Counted from the first letter of the stretch, positions 10,961-23,400 are shown. The stretch is DNA of 64,000 nucleotides from Tipula vernalis (GCA_958295665.1 OY282559.1:259848245-259912244); one strand, 5' to 3'. Notes: generated by a model from the sequence alone, not told the origin. A program made the numbers and translations.

Positions 10961-11154
10961 TCTATAAAAAATAAGATAATGTGTAAATGGGTAAACTTGG
11001 GAAAAGCAAAGCTTACTTTTATGAGTTTGGAATTTTTCGATATTATTTTAGTAATAAGTCAAACCGAGAAATTGCAAAACTCATAAAAGTAAGCTTTGCT
11101 TTTCACAAGTTTACCCATTTACACATTATCTTATTTTTTACAGAATCAGGGTAC
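10951..11154. repeat. Hairpin: inverted duplication of the LINE 3' end
   Basis: Bases 10951-11028 and 11077-11154 are 78-bp inverted repeats with only a few mismatches, separated by 48 bp. The left arm starts GTACCCTGATTC and the right arm ends GAATCAGGGTAC. The left arm belongs to the end of LINE copy 1, so the right arm is an inverted copy of the same sequence. Confidence 0.92.
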
Positions 11155-14100
11155 AGAAGAGTTGAGGAAATTTTATGTGGTATGACTACTCACCATATTT
11201 GTGTCTATGAGGGTCTTTCCGGCACTTTACCGTGTGTGTTTTTCGGGATATTATTAGATTTTATAGGAAAATCGAATTTTATGGACATTTTACAAATTTA
11301 ATTTTAACTTGCGCCGCATTTTATGTTTCTGAATTTTCATTTTTTGGATTTTTTTTTTTCTGAATTTTTTTTGCTATTTGGATTTTTTTCTGGGTTTTTC
11401 CAAGGTAGCCATTTAAGTTAACACAAAGTTTGTTGAATAAATGAGCTAACCATATTAGTGTTTGAAAATTTCATACAAATATCGAATCTTGATTCGCTTC
11501 GATTAGAATCAAATCGAACTTATAGTCAAAATATCTTTATTGTTAAATTCTTTTATGTATCTAGCTCGAAAATTAAACAGCATTTGATGTGCTTTGAAAA
11601 GTAAGTGAGTTCTCATTATATTGTTATAACTTTTTCGGAAATCATATTTCGGAAGTTTTGCAGTACTTTTCCTCCGTTTCAACTAAAAATTTCCTAACGT
11701 CAGTTGTCTCTTAGACCGTAAAAAAAGGTCTGCAATATTTATTCAAGAAAAAACCTTTATTATATCTTCCCGTTACTTTATACTTCTTCATAGATTTCAC
11801 AAGCTCGTTCATAATTCAAACAAACTATACGTAGGTAGCTTAATGTGTATTGTTGCAGTTATACATTATCTTATAAAATCCACATTTGTTTTAATGGTAC
11901 GAGGTCATATACGCACATCACATAACTAATTTTAATAGGTATTTTAAGATTATCCAGTTTTAAGAAAGATATAAATCAAAATAAATAAATTAAATCTGTT
12001 ACGATGAAGTTTATCAGTAGCATTTTTACCTTTTCACCATAAATTAGAATTTTTTAAAAACCTACATAAATAAATTTTATGACTTTCATAAATCATAAAA
12101 CAAAATGATTCGTTTACTTAATGTACGTACATAATATATACTCGTAAAGGAACATTAACACATGAACAACACACTAAATCTGTGTGGCAAAATCATTAGT
12201 TTGCGATATATATGTACATAAATATGTTTAACTTGATCGTTGATAAATTGTTTAAATATGTTTAAAAAAAATGTTTTCTCTCGCTTATCAAGTTCATGGA
12301 AAATTCATTTGATCGGCTTGAATTCATATTCACTAACTACTAACCACATACGTCAACCACACCAAATCTCAAGACCAAAACGAAATGATATCAAATTTAG
12401 TTTTAAAACGTATTTCACAGTATCACACATAATATACGAATCCAGTTTATAACATATGCAACTTATTTAATTAAACTTACACATATAAATTGCATCAATT
12501 TGTGTTCGGTAAGTAATTCTATGACCATATGAGTAAATTACATATTGTTGCCAAGATCATATTGTGACCTCAGTTTAAAAAAATGTATTTCTATAAAATA
12601 AACCCATTTTGCGATTTGCAATTTGATTGAATTGATAAGATAAATGGATAAAATAGTTTTTGTGGTTTTTTATTAGTTTATGTTTACTTTTGTTTAGTTT
12701 TATGTCTGTAAATAAAAATGGTTTTAACACTTTTAATGAAGAAAATCGGTATTATAATTGTTGTTGCGTGGAATGACTTTCCACCAAATCTAACAGCCCA
12801 ATTCCTTTAGTCGTTTCATCTTGTTACGCCAAATAACGAGTTCAAGTTATCAAGTTTTAAGATCCCTACATAAACCCTAGACAGCTGCTATGAAAAATAT
12901 CATCATATTGCACTGAAATCAAGTGATTGTTTGATCAGTGGCGGCTACTGATTTAAATTTTCACGCATGCAAAAATCGAATTAAATTTTTTTAGCAGCTT
13001 GTTTTCGAAAATCAAGTTCATCTGTTTCAGTTTTAAATTCTAAATTACAAGTAAATCGGGGAAGATTTTAAACGTGTATGGGCAAATAGTTTAGCTAACA
13101 AGCAATTTTTATAAGAAAGAAACAATAAATATGCGAACCAATTTTTATCGTGAGTATTCATTTTGGCTTCCTCTTTTTATTTGCGGTTCGCTCGTTTTAT
13201 TTAACAGCTTGCATTTTTTTGAAAAACAAACAAAATCGGGGAAAAATAAAAATTGAAATGGCGCAAAAATAAAGAGTTCAGCATTTTTTGATCCAGGTTC
13301 AGTTTATTTGATTCAATGGAACATGACACGAAATTTGCTTGGTAAAATTGATTGAGCAGTCATATTTGTGAAATTTTTCGAAAATATTCGAGTTTAGCTT
13401 GGTTTGAATTGAAAGTAGCATTGAATTAGGTGAGATCTTCAAGTTATTTTTCCTCGATATTAATCTATTTGGTACCCTAAATTTGCCAAGTGCTGCAAAC
13501 GTGATGTTACAGAATTTTGGATATACCGATAATTTGTGCGATTTTTATTCGAAATTTGATTCCATGATTTTTAAAGATTTTTTTATAGAAATAGTCTAAG
13601 TGTATTCATAGTTTTACCGGAAATTTGCAAGAGTATGAGCTTTCTGTGACAATAATACGTTCTAAGCCTTAGTCAAAAACAAAATAAATCTAAAAAAGTT
13701 AAGTTTTTGTTGGAACAAAAGTTTAAAACAAATTTAAAAAAATCTTGATTTTTGATCACTTATTTGTTATTTTAACTTGGTTATTTTAAACCTCGATGAT
13801 TGAAAACCTTCTCAATTGTAAATTCTTGTACACCTGCTTGGGACCGGCCTTGAGAGAATATAGAGGAAGGTTTGGCTAAAAACAGTAGAGAATCATAATT
13901 TTAGAACTTTTGTGCATCCTGAAATATTGTGAATTTTTCAAGAGCATCATAAAAAGGCTCTGTTTTCTCTTCGACCCATTCTAAAACTCAAAATAAACTA
14001 GAAAGAAATGTTTCTTCGTCGGGAAATATAAACAAATCCAATGCTCAAGAATTTTTTTGTTAAATTTATAAAAATATCAAAATTCCTGAAAATTCCCGAG

Positions 14101-14919
14101 ATAATCGAGAAAAAATTTCAAAACCCCCAATTCTTGAGAAATGGTAGAAATGGAATACGGCAGGAAACAAAATTCTTCGTTTCTTGCGAAATAATATTTC
14201 TTGTGAAATTGGAATCTCTAACTGTAATAATAATTAATACGATCATTTCATTATAATTTAATAGCCTGAAGATCATTTGGGTTAATTTATCACAAAAACC
14301 TCTTGCAATTGCAACCTGTTATGGGACCACTTTTATATTGCCAAAATACAAAAAATTACAAATTTTGAAATAAAATGACCAACAAAATGTAAATTTTTTT
14401 AAATTATCCACCAGATGTCAGACACTTTGCGTTAAAATGCATAATAGGAATAATAGAATAGTTTTCAATTGAGCAGCGTTGATGCGTTTCTTTAAATTTA
14501 ATAGGGGCAAACAAAACTGTTTTATTGTTGTTTGGGTTCAGTCGAAAAAATTATCATGCGGAAAATCACTTGAACCCACGTTACTAACTGTGGGTTTCTA
14601 CTTGGGATGCCTTTGCGAATAATCGCAATCTGTTTTAAATTTCTTCACATGTATAGCATATATTCAAAAAAAATACGAATCGGTATATAAATTTGTCTAC
14701 GCTACCATAGACAAATTTACAATATGCAATCAAAAGTAGTCATGCCTACATCTATCTCCATTGCGAATTTTGCATTTACAAAAAAAATAAAAATTTCCCT
14801 TATTTTGTTTAGGAAAATTTTCAATCTCGCGATAAACAAAGCAAGCTGAAATAATTTTTCTATGTGAATACTTTATTGTTTTTATTAAGCCTGAAGTTGC
14901 GTACATGCTATACATTTCT
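11155..14919. other. Non-coding AT-rich stretch with traces of repeats
   Basis: No coding region was recognised. It contains a dispersed repeat at 12805-12908 and a short motif, CCACCAGATGTCAGACACTTTG (14407-14428), that recurs with two changes at 23521-23542. Confidence 0.6.
12805..12908 (+). repeat. Dispersed repeat, copy 1 (copy 2 at about 59965-60070)
   Basis: About 105 bp resembling the sequence in the putative Jupiter intron at 59965-60070: both contain TTAGTCG, then ATAAACCCTRG, GCTGCTATGAAAA or CCTGCTATGAAAA, and a final ATATC.TCAT. Diverged copies of a short interspersed element; its class is unknown. Confidence 0.55.
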
Positions 14920-15270
14920 GTGCTGGGATGTTCTAACATCACTATTTTCGATATTCGATACGCTTTATGTCTCTTTTTTCATTAACAAAGTTGCCCATTA
15001 TTTCGCTTCCTCAATTACGCTCATCTATTGCGATCTCAGTGTATTAGAATAAATTTCTTTACTATCCTTTTTCAACATAATCGACAAAGTATCACAAAAA
15101 ATTTTTGTAGTGATAAAGTGATGAAGAAATAGCAGGCTGAATCGAAAATACTTAGACAATAATAGGAAAAACGTCATTAAATAAGTGAAAGATAATGCGA
15201 TTTTGTTCTTGAAAAAAGACATAAAGCGTATCGAATATCGAAAATAGTGATGTTAGAACATCCCAGCACT
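14920..15270. repeat. Inverted-repeat element, about 350 bp
   Basis: Arms 14920-14979 and 15211-15270 are inverted repeats of about 58 bp (GTGCTGGGATGTTCTAACAT against its complement) around about 230 bp with no gene. It looks like a MITE or foldback element. Confidence 0.85.
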
Positions 15271-15408
15271 GGTGAAAAAATGAACACCACGAAGTTAGCT
15301 ATATGAGTTGAATTATTTCCAACTAGAACAAAAAGTTGACCAGGGTAACCAATTTTAACTAAAAATTATACTATTTTGCTAACTTCGTGGTGTACATTTT
15401 TTCACCAG
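15269..15408. repeat. Second inverted-repeat element abutting the first, 140 bp
   Basis: Arms 15269-15300 and 15378-15408 (CTGGTGAAAAAATGAACACC against GGTGTACATTTTTTCACCAG, plus about 11 bp more) enclose 77 bp. It begins at the last bases of the previous element. Confidence 0.88.
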
Positions 15409-16216
15409 AATTGGAGCTTGTACCCACCTTAATTTCCATTATAAAATATTTACTAACAGTATAAACAAAATGGGATAAAAATATTATTCGCGTGCTGTGC
15501 GAGAGAAATTTTTTTTTTTTTTCAGTGTTACAGTACTGAAAAAATTATTGTAGTATATGTACTGACATTTTTATAGTATACTGACAAAATTTACTGAAAA
15601 AATATATGAAGCGGAGCATATTTTTTCCATACTGGAAAAATATTTCAATTTTTCAAAAAAAAATTAAAAACAAAAAATGATCTGTGTCACTTCAATGATA
15701 TTTTCGATTTTTATGTTTTTATTCAGTAAAAAATACTGTCGTCCAGTAAATGTTTCATAATGGAAACCAGGCTTTAATGATACTGCATCGCTTCAGTACA
15801 CGGTCCTCTGACTGCATACAAAACATGAGTGACTATATCATTATTTAATTAGCAAAAAATAATCTTAAATTTAACTGATTTGCTATTTTATTTTGATTTT
15901 TTACATATTGCACAAATAATAATGAGAACCAATTTGTGGGTACAAATAATTTTGACAAAAAACTAAATTACCTAACTGTAATTTCTCCTAGAACTAAAAT
16001 TTAAAAAAAAATTATAGAAATGTAAAGCAGGGTAATTAAATTTCAAAAAGTTTATTATTTATATAATTTTTAAAGTTGTTTGCGTTACGTTGAATCAAAA
16101 ATTTAGCAGGTACAAATAATTTTCGTTAGAACTGTACGTACGTTGCATATTATTATCAAATCCTGAAAAGAGGGCTCGTTTCCAGTTATATAATACAGAA
16201 AAGAGGAAAGAAGGAG
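15409..16216. other. Non-coding AT-rich stretch
   Basis: Nothing recognisable except poly-T and poly-A runs. Confidence 0.55.
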
Positions 16217-16402
16217 ATGTATTCTGGAAAAAGGGAGGGGAGAACATTCTTCAAAAATATTTTGGAATAAGGGGAATTTACTGCTCTTTCTAGTAATATG
16301 TATATTTTGGAAAAGAGTCTGGATATATTCTGGAAAAAAACGGAAGAAAATTTTTAAAAAATTTTGAAAGGGGTAATTTTCTGCTCTTTCTAGTATTGGA
16401 CG
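16217..16402 (+). repeat. Two imperfect direct repeats of about 100 bp
   Basis: The blocks starting ATTCTGGAAAAA at 16221 and 16327 both end in CTGCTCTTTCTAGTA (16281 and 16381). The period is 100-106 bp with moderate divergence. The second copy ends where the large inverted repeat begins. Confidence 0.75.
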
Positions 16403-16977
16403 TATTCAATCGGGCAAAAATAATAAAAAATATCATGATATTTTATCTTCGCCTAACTCATTTTGTAATAACGTAGGTCAAACCCGACTGAACAGCCAAA
16501 ATTGAGAAAAAATGATAAATTGATTTTAAATGTCACATTTTGTTTTACATCGCTTTGTAAAATTCAATAAACTCGTTTTTTCGTCAAGTTTTTAATTAAA
16601 TGTTTATATTTTTTAATTAATTTTTTTTTATAAATTATTTTTATATTGAAACTATTTGGTTTTTAACCAAATATTGGAGACACAAATAATTTTAGTTTGA
16701 GTTTCGTTGTGTTTGCGTTCTCAGACAAAAAATCGAGATATAAATAATTATTTATGTTTATATAAATAGTAAACAACATATAAATATCTTAAAAAAGCAA
16801 ATTTAATTTAATTTAAGCGCCGAGAATACTATAAAGAAAATAAATTCAAAAATTGACATGTGGGACCCAAAAACTCAAGAAAAGTTGGTTTTTTATGTGA
16901 TAAATGAGGGCGTTTAATGCCAAAAGTGATAAAAAATATCATGATATTTTTTATCATTTTTGCCCGATTGAACACTA

Positions 16978-18027
16978 GGGCCGTGCCCGAATACCGTGTT
17001 AAATATTCCCACGTAATAAATTTTGCCATAAAACACACTCATTTGAATTATTACCATCGTTCCCTATGATACATTTTGACACATCCATGTGAAATATTTT
17101 AGTAGTAATGTGATTATATTGATAGCAAACAATAAAATAAATTTTGAGGAAAAAACATGAGTCACATCGTATGCTCCGACCCAAAACCAACAAAAATGTC
17201 TGTACAAGCCGTACAGTACAAACACTTAAGATATAAAAAGGTACACTATATTTGTATATAATATACACAATCCGAACAAATCTGTTTTTTTTGTTTAAAT
17301 ATTATATGACTATATTGTACATTTTCTTGATAGGATCTGTGTAAAGAGCTAACGAGACGGCTTGTATAAACATTTTTGTTAGTTTTGTCCGACCCCATTT
17401 TTTAATATAGGTGTAAAACCTCTTCGGCTAAACTGCAGTCCAATGTTTTCCATTGCACTTGGTTTTGGTAACTTAATAATTTGGAACATAACGGTAAAAT
17501 TGAATGGGTTATATGGATGATTTCTGTAACTGTTTGTCTATGCATTTCTATTACTGCTCCCACCATTCTATGGTTTGTCTCACTGGCAAGCCGCAATAAA
17601 ATAAAGCCATGAGCTCTAACTCAGGCTACCATCAATGCGTTTTGCGTGATAAAAAATCTGTAATTTTGTGAAATATACTCCAGAAATCCTTAAGTGTTTC
17701 TTCACTTAATATTTGACTAGTAATCGGATTGTGGGATCCCGTCGCGGTATATAATGTAATCGCTTGATAATACTCTTATTAATTTAGTACTGATTCTCGA
17801 AGCATTTTTACATTGCAACAATAATGTAATAATTTTGCTTACTTCGGAATTTTGATCCATTTGATTTGGTTTAAAAAAAAAAAATTGGCGTGGAAATTAT
17901 CAGACAAAAATTATTATTGAATTCGGGCAGTAAAAATAAAAAATATCTGCGGAAAGGAAAATTTCTCAAGTAAATTTCATAAATTATTATTTATCACGGT
18001 ATGATCACAGTATTCGGGCACAGCCTA
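16978..18027 (-). mobile_element. Inner element with 16-bp inverted ends, Harbinger-like
   Basis: The ends are GGCCGTGCCCGAATAC (16979-) and GTATTCGGGCACAGCC (to about 18026). The flanks are TAG on the left and TAA on the right, which may be a diverged 3-bp TWA target-site duplication as in PIF/Harbinger. It contains the helix-turn-helix remnant at 17402-17760. Confidence 0.5.
17402..17760 (-). pseudogene. Possible PIF/Harbinger transposase N-terminal fragment
   Basis: Read on the minus strand, EETLKDFWSIFHKITDFLSR (about 17715-17660, in one frame) is followed in another frame by HGFILLRLASETNHRMVGAV (about 17615-17555) and then IEMHRQTVTEII. The second block matches the shape of the helix-turn-helix of Harbinger-like transposases, in which a leucine-rich LRLA helix is followed by VG and an R-x-TV recognition helix. 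The rest of the protein, including the DDE residues, was not found. The assignment rests on this short block and on the flanking inverted repeats. Confidence 0.4.
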
Positions 18028-18512
18028 AGACTGATTTTTTTTTATACATACTCCTAGTGTTCAATCGGGCAAAAATCCAAAAATAATAAAAAATATCATA
18101 TTTTTTATCACTTTTCGCATTAAACGCACTCATTTATCACACAGAAAAACCAACGTTTTTCTTGGTTTTTTGGGTTCCAGCTGTCAATTTAGAATTTAAA
18201 TTGTTTGTGATATTTTCGGTTCTGAAATTAAATTAAATTTGCTTTTTTAAGCTATTTATGACACTGAGAACACAAACGCAACGAAATTCAAACTAAAATT
18301 AATTTTGTCTCCAATATTTGGTTAAAAAAAATTAATTAAAAAATATAAACATTTAATTAAAAAACTAACGACAAAACGAGTTTATTGAATTTTATAAATC
18401 GATTTAAAACAAAATGTGACATTTAAAATCAATGTATCATTTTTTCTAAATTTTGGCTGTTCAATCGGGTTTGACTTACAGTATTACAAACGGAGTTGCC
18501 CTATTGAACACG

Positions 18513-20085
18513 TCCACTAAAACTTATGCGTTACGAAAATAATCATATTATTGTTAAAAATTATCTTGTAGATGGCATTTTGATTTATATAATTTTGCAG
18601 TTTAAATAAATACCACTTCAAACAAAATGGAGCAATTTTCTAGTTAATAAAATGTATGCTAGATACAAAAAATAGCGTCACCGTCGCTTTTTTTAGCCGA
18701 GACAAAGTGAGTTAATGATACTAAATGTCTCTAACACAGGGACATGAAAGAAAAATTTCCCTTTGCGCATATTCACAAAGCATCCAAGTGGAAACCATAG
18801 GTAAGGGAGACATGCGACTACCTAGACAACAATGCGGAAAACAAACATTTTGGTCTTGGAAAATAGAGAAAACAGCCTGCTTTTCATGGTATTTGTAGAA
18901 AAACGAAATTTTGAATCCGTATTTTCGGGTTTTCCTTAATCCGTCACTGCGCTGGTGCGTTAACAAACAAGACTGCACGAGCTAACATCAAACCTACAAC
19001 GAAGAACACAGAGCGACACTAACATTCATAGACACCAGCAGCAAGCTAGTGTTCGAAATTATTCTGAATCTCTTTTCATTATTTTTCCAATAACTGGCAT
19101 GCGACCTCATTCGATTAAGGAATAATGTTTCTTGCTGGTTCACCATAATTTTCAATTAGTAAGAGAGTGGTGTTGCGAAATACTTCTTGCCGTCAATTAC
19201 AGGTCATTCTTCAGGCTATGAAATAATAGGTTTTATATTACGAACTAGACATAGAATATACAAAATATTCCAAATATAAAATTTTACTAAAATCAATGAA
19301 TAAATGTGATTGTTCCATTTGATGCTGGAGACTGAGAAGATAATCCGAATTGCCTAAGTAAGTAAAAATAATTTTGGTGAATATAATTTTTGATTTATCA
19401 ATCCACTGTCAGTGTTGCGCAATATATTTTGAATTTGTGTTATAATTTAATAAAAAAAAATCCAACCCCAGATGATATGGCCGAAGGAATTCTTCCGAGC
19501 CGGGATTAATCAATTTTATATTACTTAAAGAATCGACTTCTTCATATCTCAAATCTCGGACATAAAATATTATTAAAATCCATTGACAAACGGGCATGTC
19601 CCATTCAAATCAAAACAAGTGTTTCTTTGACAAATGAATTTCTTTGATTTCTGGCCCTATTTCATTTAAGAATCTCCATCAGAGCCCCAAATGGAACTTC
19701 CGCGATTATGCACCAATTGTCTTGAAATTTGGTACATGACTTAACCAACATATTTGATGATCAATGAATTAGTTGTGATACATCCAAATGATGAATCAAA
19801 TTAGTGAATTTAAAACTTTTCTAGAAGAGGTTTCTCCACAAACCTATTTTGTGACCAGTGAATGGTCGACGCCGCCAAACCAATTTTATAAAAGATTTTT
19901 TTTTAAATCAAATACATATTACATTTCGAGATTTACTGTAATGTTATAAGTTGTAACTGTTCTGTTTTTTTTAAGTCGAAATTTTCTGGTTTTTCAAAGT
20001 TTTACAGTCTTCGTCCTGGTTTAGTCATTTTTAACCAGGTCACCCAGGGGGTAGGGATATTAGTAAATTTACTAGTTAAACCAGG
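18513..20085. other. Non-coding AT-rich stretch
   Basis: No gene or clear repeat recognised. Frames on the minus strand at 18721-18978 and 19409-19597 lack coding character. Confidence 0.55.
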
Positions 20086-20291
20086 AGCCCTATTCTCGAA
20101 TTTCACATCCATTTTCCACGTGCGGACATCCGTCAAAATTCATAAAAACGTTCGGAAATTTAAATTCCTATATTCTTGAATTCGCTATGAAATTTTTCCG
20201 GTACTAAGGGAATATTTCCGAACGGGTAGAAACAACAGTAATGACAGATGTCCACATGTGGAAATGGTTGTGGAATTCGAGAATAGAGCCT
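20086..20291. repeat. MITE, 206 bp with about 50-bp inverted ends
   Basis: GAGCCCTATTCTCGAATTTC (20086) and its partner GGAATTCGAGAATAGAGCCTC (to 20291) open inverted arms of about 50 bp with several mismatches, including CCACGTGCGGACATCCGTCA against TGACAGATGTCCACATGTGG. No coding capacity. Confidence 0.88.
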
Positions 20292-23005
20292 CATATCTAA
20301 AAGGACATTATATTTTTCGACTAAGCTAATTCCAAAAAAAAAAATTTTTTTTTCACAGGTAAATATTTTAAGCAAGATCATCACTGTTCAAATCACTGAT
20401 CATCACTATTTAAATGACTAACAATCAATTACTGTACATTGTGTAATATAAACTTGAGGCAATCGTACATAGTATAATTTAAAATTATAACACTCTCATT
20501 GATTTACCTTGCCACTAAAATTAATATAATTACGCAACGCTCAACATTTTTGTAATTTTTTTTGTTTTATTTTATTTACAATATGCAAATTTCTATAAAA
20601 TCGCAAATAATAATATTTATTATGTAAACTAAAGTAATGTGATACTATAACTATAAAACTGCCTAGAATATTAAAGTACTGACCTTTTTATTTTAAAATT
20701 ACATAGAAATAAATAAAAAGAAGTCGTGTGAAAATTTTGAAAGATATAATTACAAATTAATTTTGTACTGTTCTTGTTTTGTTTTTAAGCAAAATGATGT
20801 TTACTCGTAATATGAAATTAATTTGATTTTTATTACTTGATTTATAAAATCGAATATCGATAAAATTTAAAAAACAAAAAATCTAGGTTTCGGAAAACAA
20901 ATTAAATAAAAAAATTACAAATTACTTATTATGAATTTAAATTATAACGTTATTTTTGGTGTTTAGATAATGTGGAAAAGACATAGGTAAATGTATGTAC
21001 AATTGTACACGCATTGTTAACATATTATTCGTAAATTATTAGTTTACGCAACTTACGACAGTTATTTTGCAACTTAAAGTTCACTGAATTTTCCCTAGGT
21101 TCAAAAAATTGTATTTAAGATAAAAATAACATCCTCTGATAAAATTATGGATTATATTTAAAAAAAAACACACTCAGCCTACAAAATTTTTACTTCTAAG
21201 CTTATTAAATATGTAATTGTAATTATTCATTAGCTGCTTATTTTTTAAATAAGATTAAATTTCGACGTTAATCAAAATCAATAAACAAAATTATTAATTT
21301 TGATATTATTTAAATGAGCTTTAACGAAATAAATTCACATACAAGAAATTACATCTGTTTTAATTACATCCAAAACAACCAATTAAAAAATTAGCTCAAT
21401 TTAAAAATTTTAAAATTCCATTTGCGATATTTGTATTGTTTGGATGCTTTTTTCGTTTATTGTATGATAAAAAATAGAACTAAAGATAGAGAAAGGGGCC
21501 AATTAAGTTTTTAATGGAAGCCCTCATTTTTAATTGCAGATTATGACTTGACATACGATCAGGCTGGCTCCTAAGCTAGGATCTACATAATTCTCCTTGC
21601 TGTAACAATTTTCTAAAAAGTATTGCAAGTTTTTGAAAGTGACAGCAAAAACCTTCGAAATCCTTCGACGTTAGAAAGTTTTTAACATCAAACTGTCGAA
21701 CGACTCATTTAGAACCTTTTAATAAATTTTCCTAAACTACATAACTACATACGGGTTTTTTGCTTTGCCTATCATATTTAATCAAGTTATTACAAAGATT
21801 TCCTCAGATATCAATTTTTTTCGAGGCTTTTCCAGGTGGCGTTCGTAACAAGTAACTTTTTCAAATCCTTTTATGAGGTGTTTGCTTGGAGAATCTCTTT
21901 TTTCATTACTCATTTCAGTTCAAACTGCAGCCAACAACAGTTTGGTTTCAGCATTTGACTAAGGTTCTTTTACTGGTTTTATTTAGCAGCTGATGCCTCC
22001 CTGGCAACAGCGCCTTAACCAGTGCTTTCAACTTGAGTCCTTTCCCACTCTTAGATACATCTATTAAGGTTTTCTGCCCCATTATGTTGATAATTTCTAG
22101 ATGGTAATACTAATTCACTAAGGCCATGGTGCCACTTTTAACTCGGTTTGTATTCCACTTTTGACTTTACTTCAATAGACGGTGACTTGACACAACGTCC
22201 GATCGTTTAGGTTAAGTAGTGCTTTTTCCAGAATGGTTATTATTTCTGATTTTTCTTTCATTCATTTCCCTCTTTTATGTAGAGTCAATCTTTTGTGGTG
22301 ATTTTTGGAAACCCCGCTTTGTTCTCCCAGTTTTCAACAGCTTCCCTTTTGATTTTTTATCTACAATTCTTCTCGCCGCCTGGCGGCTCTTCTGATTCTT
22401 TCGATTGCATTTGTTGACTGGCTGGCTGTCTCACTTGCACCCCGGTTCTAATTCTAAAACTATTTCTAACGCTAAGCGTGTTGTTTGAACTTGACAGAAA
22501 TTTCTTGAAATATTTTCAATTTTTTTGAATTAATACCAATTTGATACTCTTTCTGTCTGTGAAGCAGTACGTTTTACTTTTTTAAAATGGGATCGGTTTT
22601 AAAATTGTCCTTCTACATTATTTTGTGTGCGAGGAAACTGCAATTTGATATCGTGAACTAGGCACCAGATTCTGGTGAATACTTCATTTCGGAGGTTTAT
22701 TATTTTTAGGGCTCTGACCAAAAATATAGTTGTTCATCAAAAATTTGCTAGTTTTTTAGCATCTTTATATAATGTGGTATTTAGTGCGGAACATAGTATC
22801 TTGTAATGTCTTTCGGACTTATAGCGGATAATATAATATCGGTAACTTAAAGCGGATAATAAAGTATTTTGTAATGTCTCCGGACCGTGATAATGGTCGA
22901 CTTCGGCCTCTAAGCCACAGGTCATTCCTCTTAAGAACTTCCCGTGATATACAACAAGGTTCCTGTCCGTGGCAATTCGCAAAAAAACGTCATTCTGCTT
23001 CAATT
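20292..23005. other. Non-coding stretch; possible gag-like trace at 22290-22450
   Basis: 20300-21500 is AT-rich and featureless. Around 22290-22450 the minus strand reads IERIRRAARRREEL and a few charged segments that could come from the gag-like protein of a retroelement; this is too short to call. Confidence 0.45.
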
Positions 23006-23400
23006 TTGAAGGCCTCGTTAAAATTGAAGAGATTTTAGGAATTTATCGTATTTTTGTAATGAGCCGAAGCGAAGATTCAACGGAAAAATAGATTTTCGTT
23101 ACGTGCCGTATTTTTCTTTTATAAAATTGGCTAGGTCTTGAATGAACAACCTGACAGCTAAATGATTGTGTCTTGATAGCTCAGGTATAGTCATCTAGCT
23201 TGTAATTTCCAATTTACTGTGGTTTCCCATCGAATGATCGCCTTTACCATATCTATAAACCACTGCAAATGGATGTATTATATCGTACACATTGGGCCAA
23301 TAAATTTCTTGTACCGCATCCTGAACTACAAATGAATAATTTTCGTTTAAACTCGTATCTTTATTTTGTTTATTACAGCGCGTTCTACATTTTGACGCTG
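23006..23400 (-). pseudogene. Fragment of an unassigned DDE-like transposase family
   Basis: On the minus strand 23370-23130 reads ENYSFVVQDAVQ, then DIIHPFAVVYRYG and, after a stop, HNHLAVRLFIQDLANF. Further down (about 23090-22950, with frame changes) come KIYFSVESS and RMTFFANCHGQEPC. I recall the pattern ENYSFVVQD-x-(I/V)Q...IHPFVVYY...HDTVAVHLF...KIIYFSDG...EWHFFATSHGK from a repeated protein family abundant in arthropod and cnidarian genomes, probably a class II transposase, but I cannot name the superfamily. At least three lesions interrupt it. Confidence 0.5.

Larger units (their letters stand above)
7894..11028 (+). mobile_element. Degenerate non-LTR retrotransposon (LINE copy 1) with RNase H
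   Basis: The 5' region (7894-8410) matches a second copy at 37541-38100, including TTGCGGATCTCTGCACAGATGG-like sequence at the end of the leader. It is followed by an ORF1 remnant, endonuclease, reverse transcriptase, RNase H and a Cys/His C-terminal tail in the usual LINE order. All parts carry stops and frameshifts. Possession of RNase H points to the I/LOA/R1-like groups rather than CR1; the clade is a guess. The 3' end is the left arm of an inverted duplication. Confidence 0.75.
16399..18512. mobile_element. 2.1-kb nested inverted-repeat element (foldback-like or composite)
   Basis: 16399-16976 and 18055-18512 are inverted copies of one another, about 580 and 455 bp, with insertions and deletions. 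Their outer and inner ends carry TTCAATCGGGCAAAA or its complement. Between them, 16978-18027 is bounded by a second inverted repeat, GGCCGTGCCCGAATAC against GTATTCGGGCACAGCC. The structure can be read as two MITE copies flanking a Harbinger-like element, or as one long foldback element. Confidence 0.75.

Noticed and set aside
14730..15222. Several short frames on both strands
   Set aside because: They fall in or next to a self-complementary element and have no protein-like features.
22290..22450. Minus-strand IERIRRAARRREEL as a retroelement gag
   Set aside because: Too short, broken by stops and without neighbouring retroelement domains.
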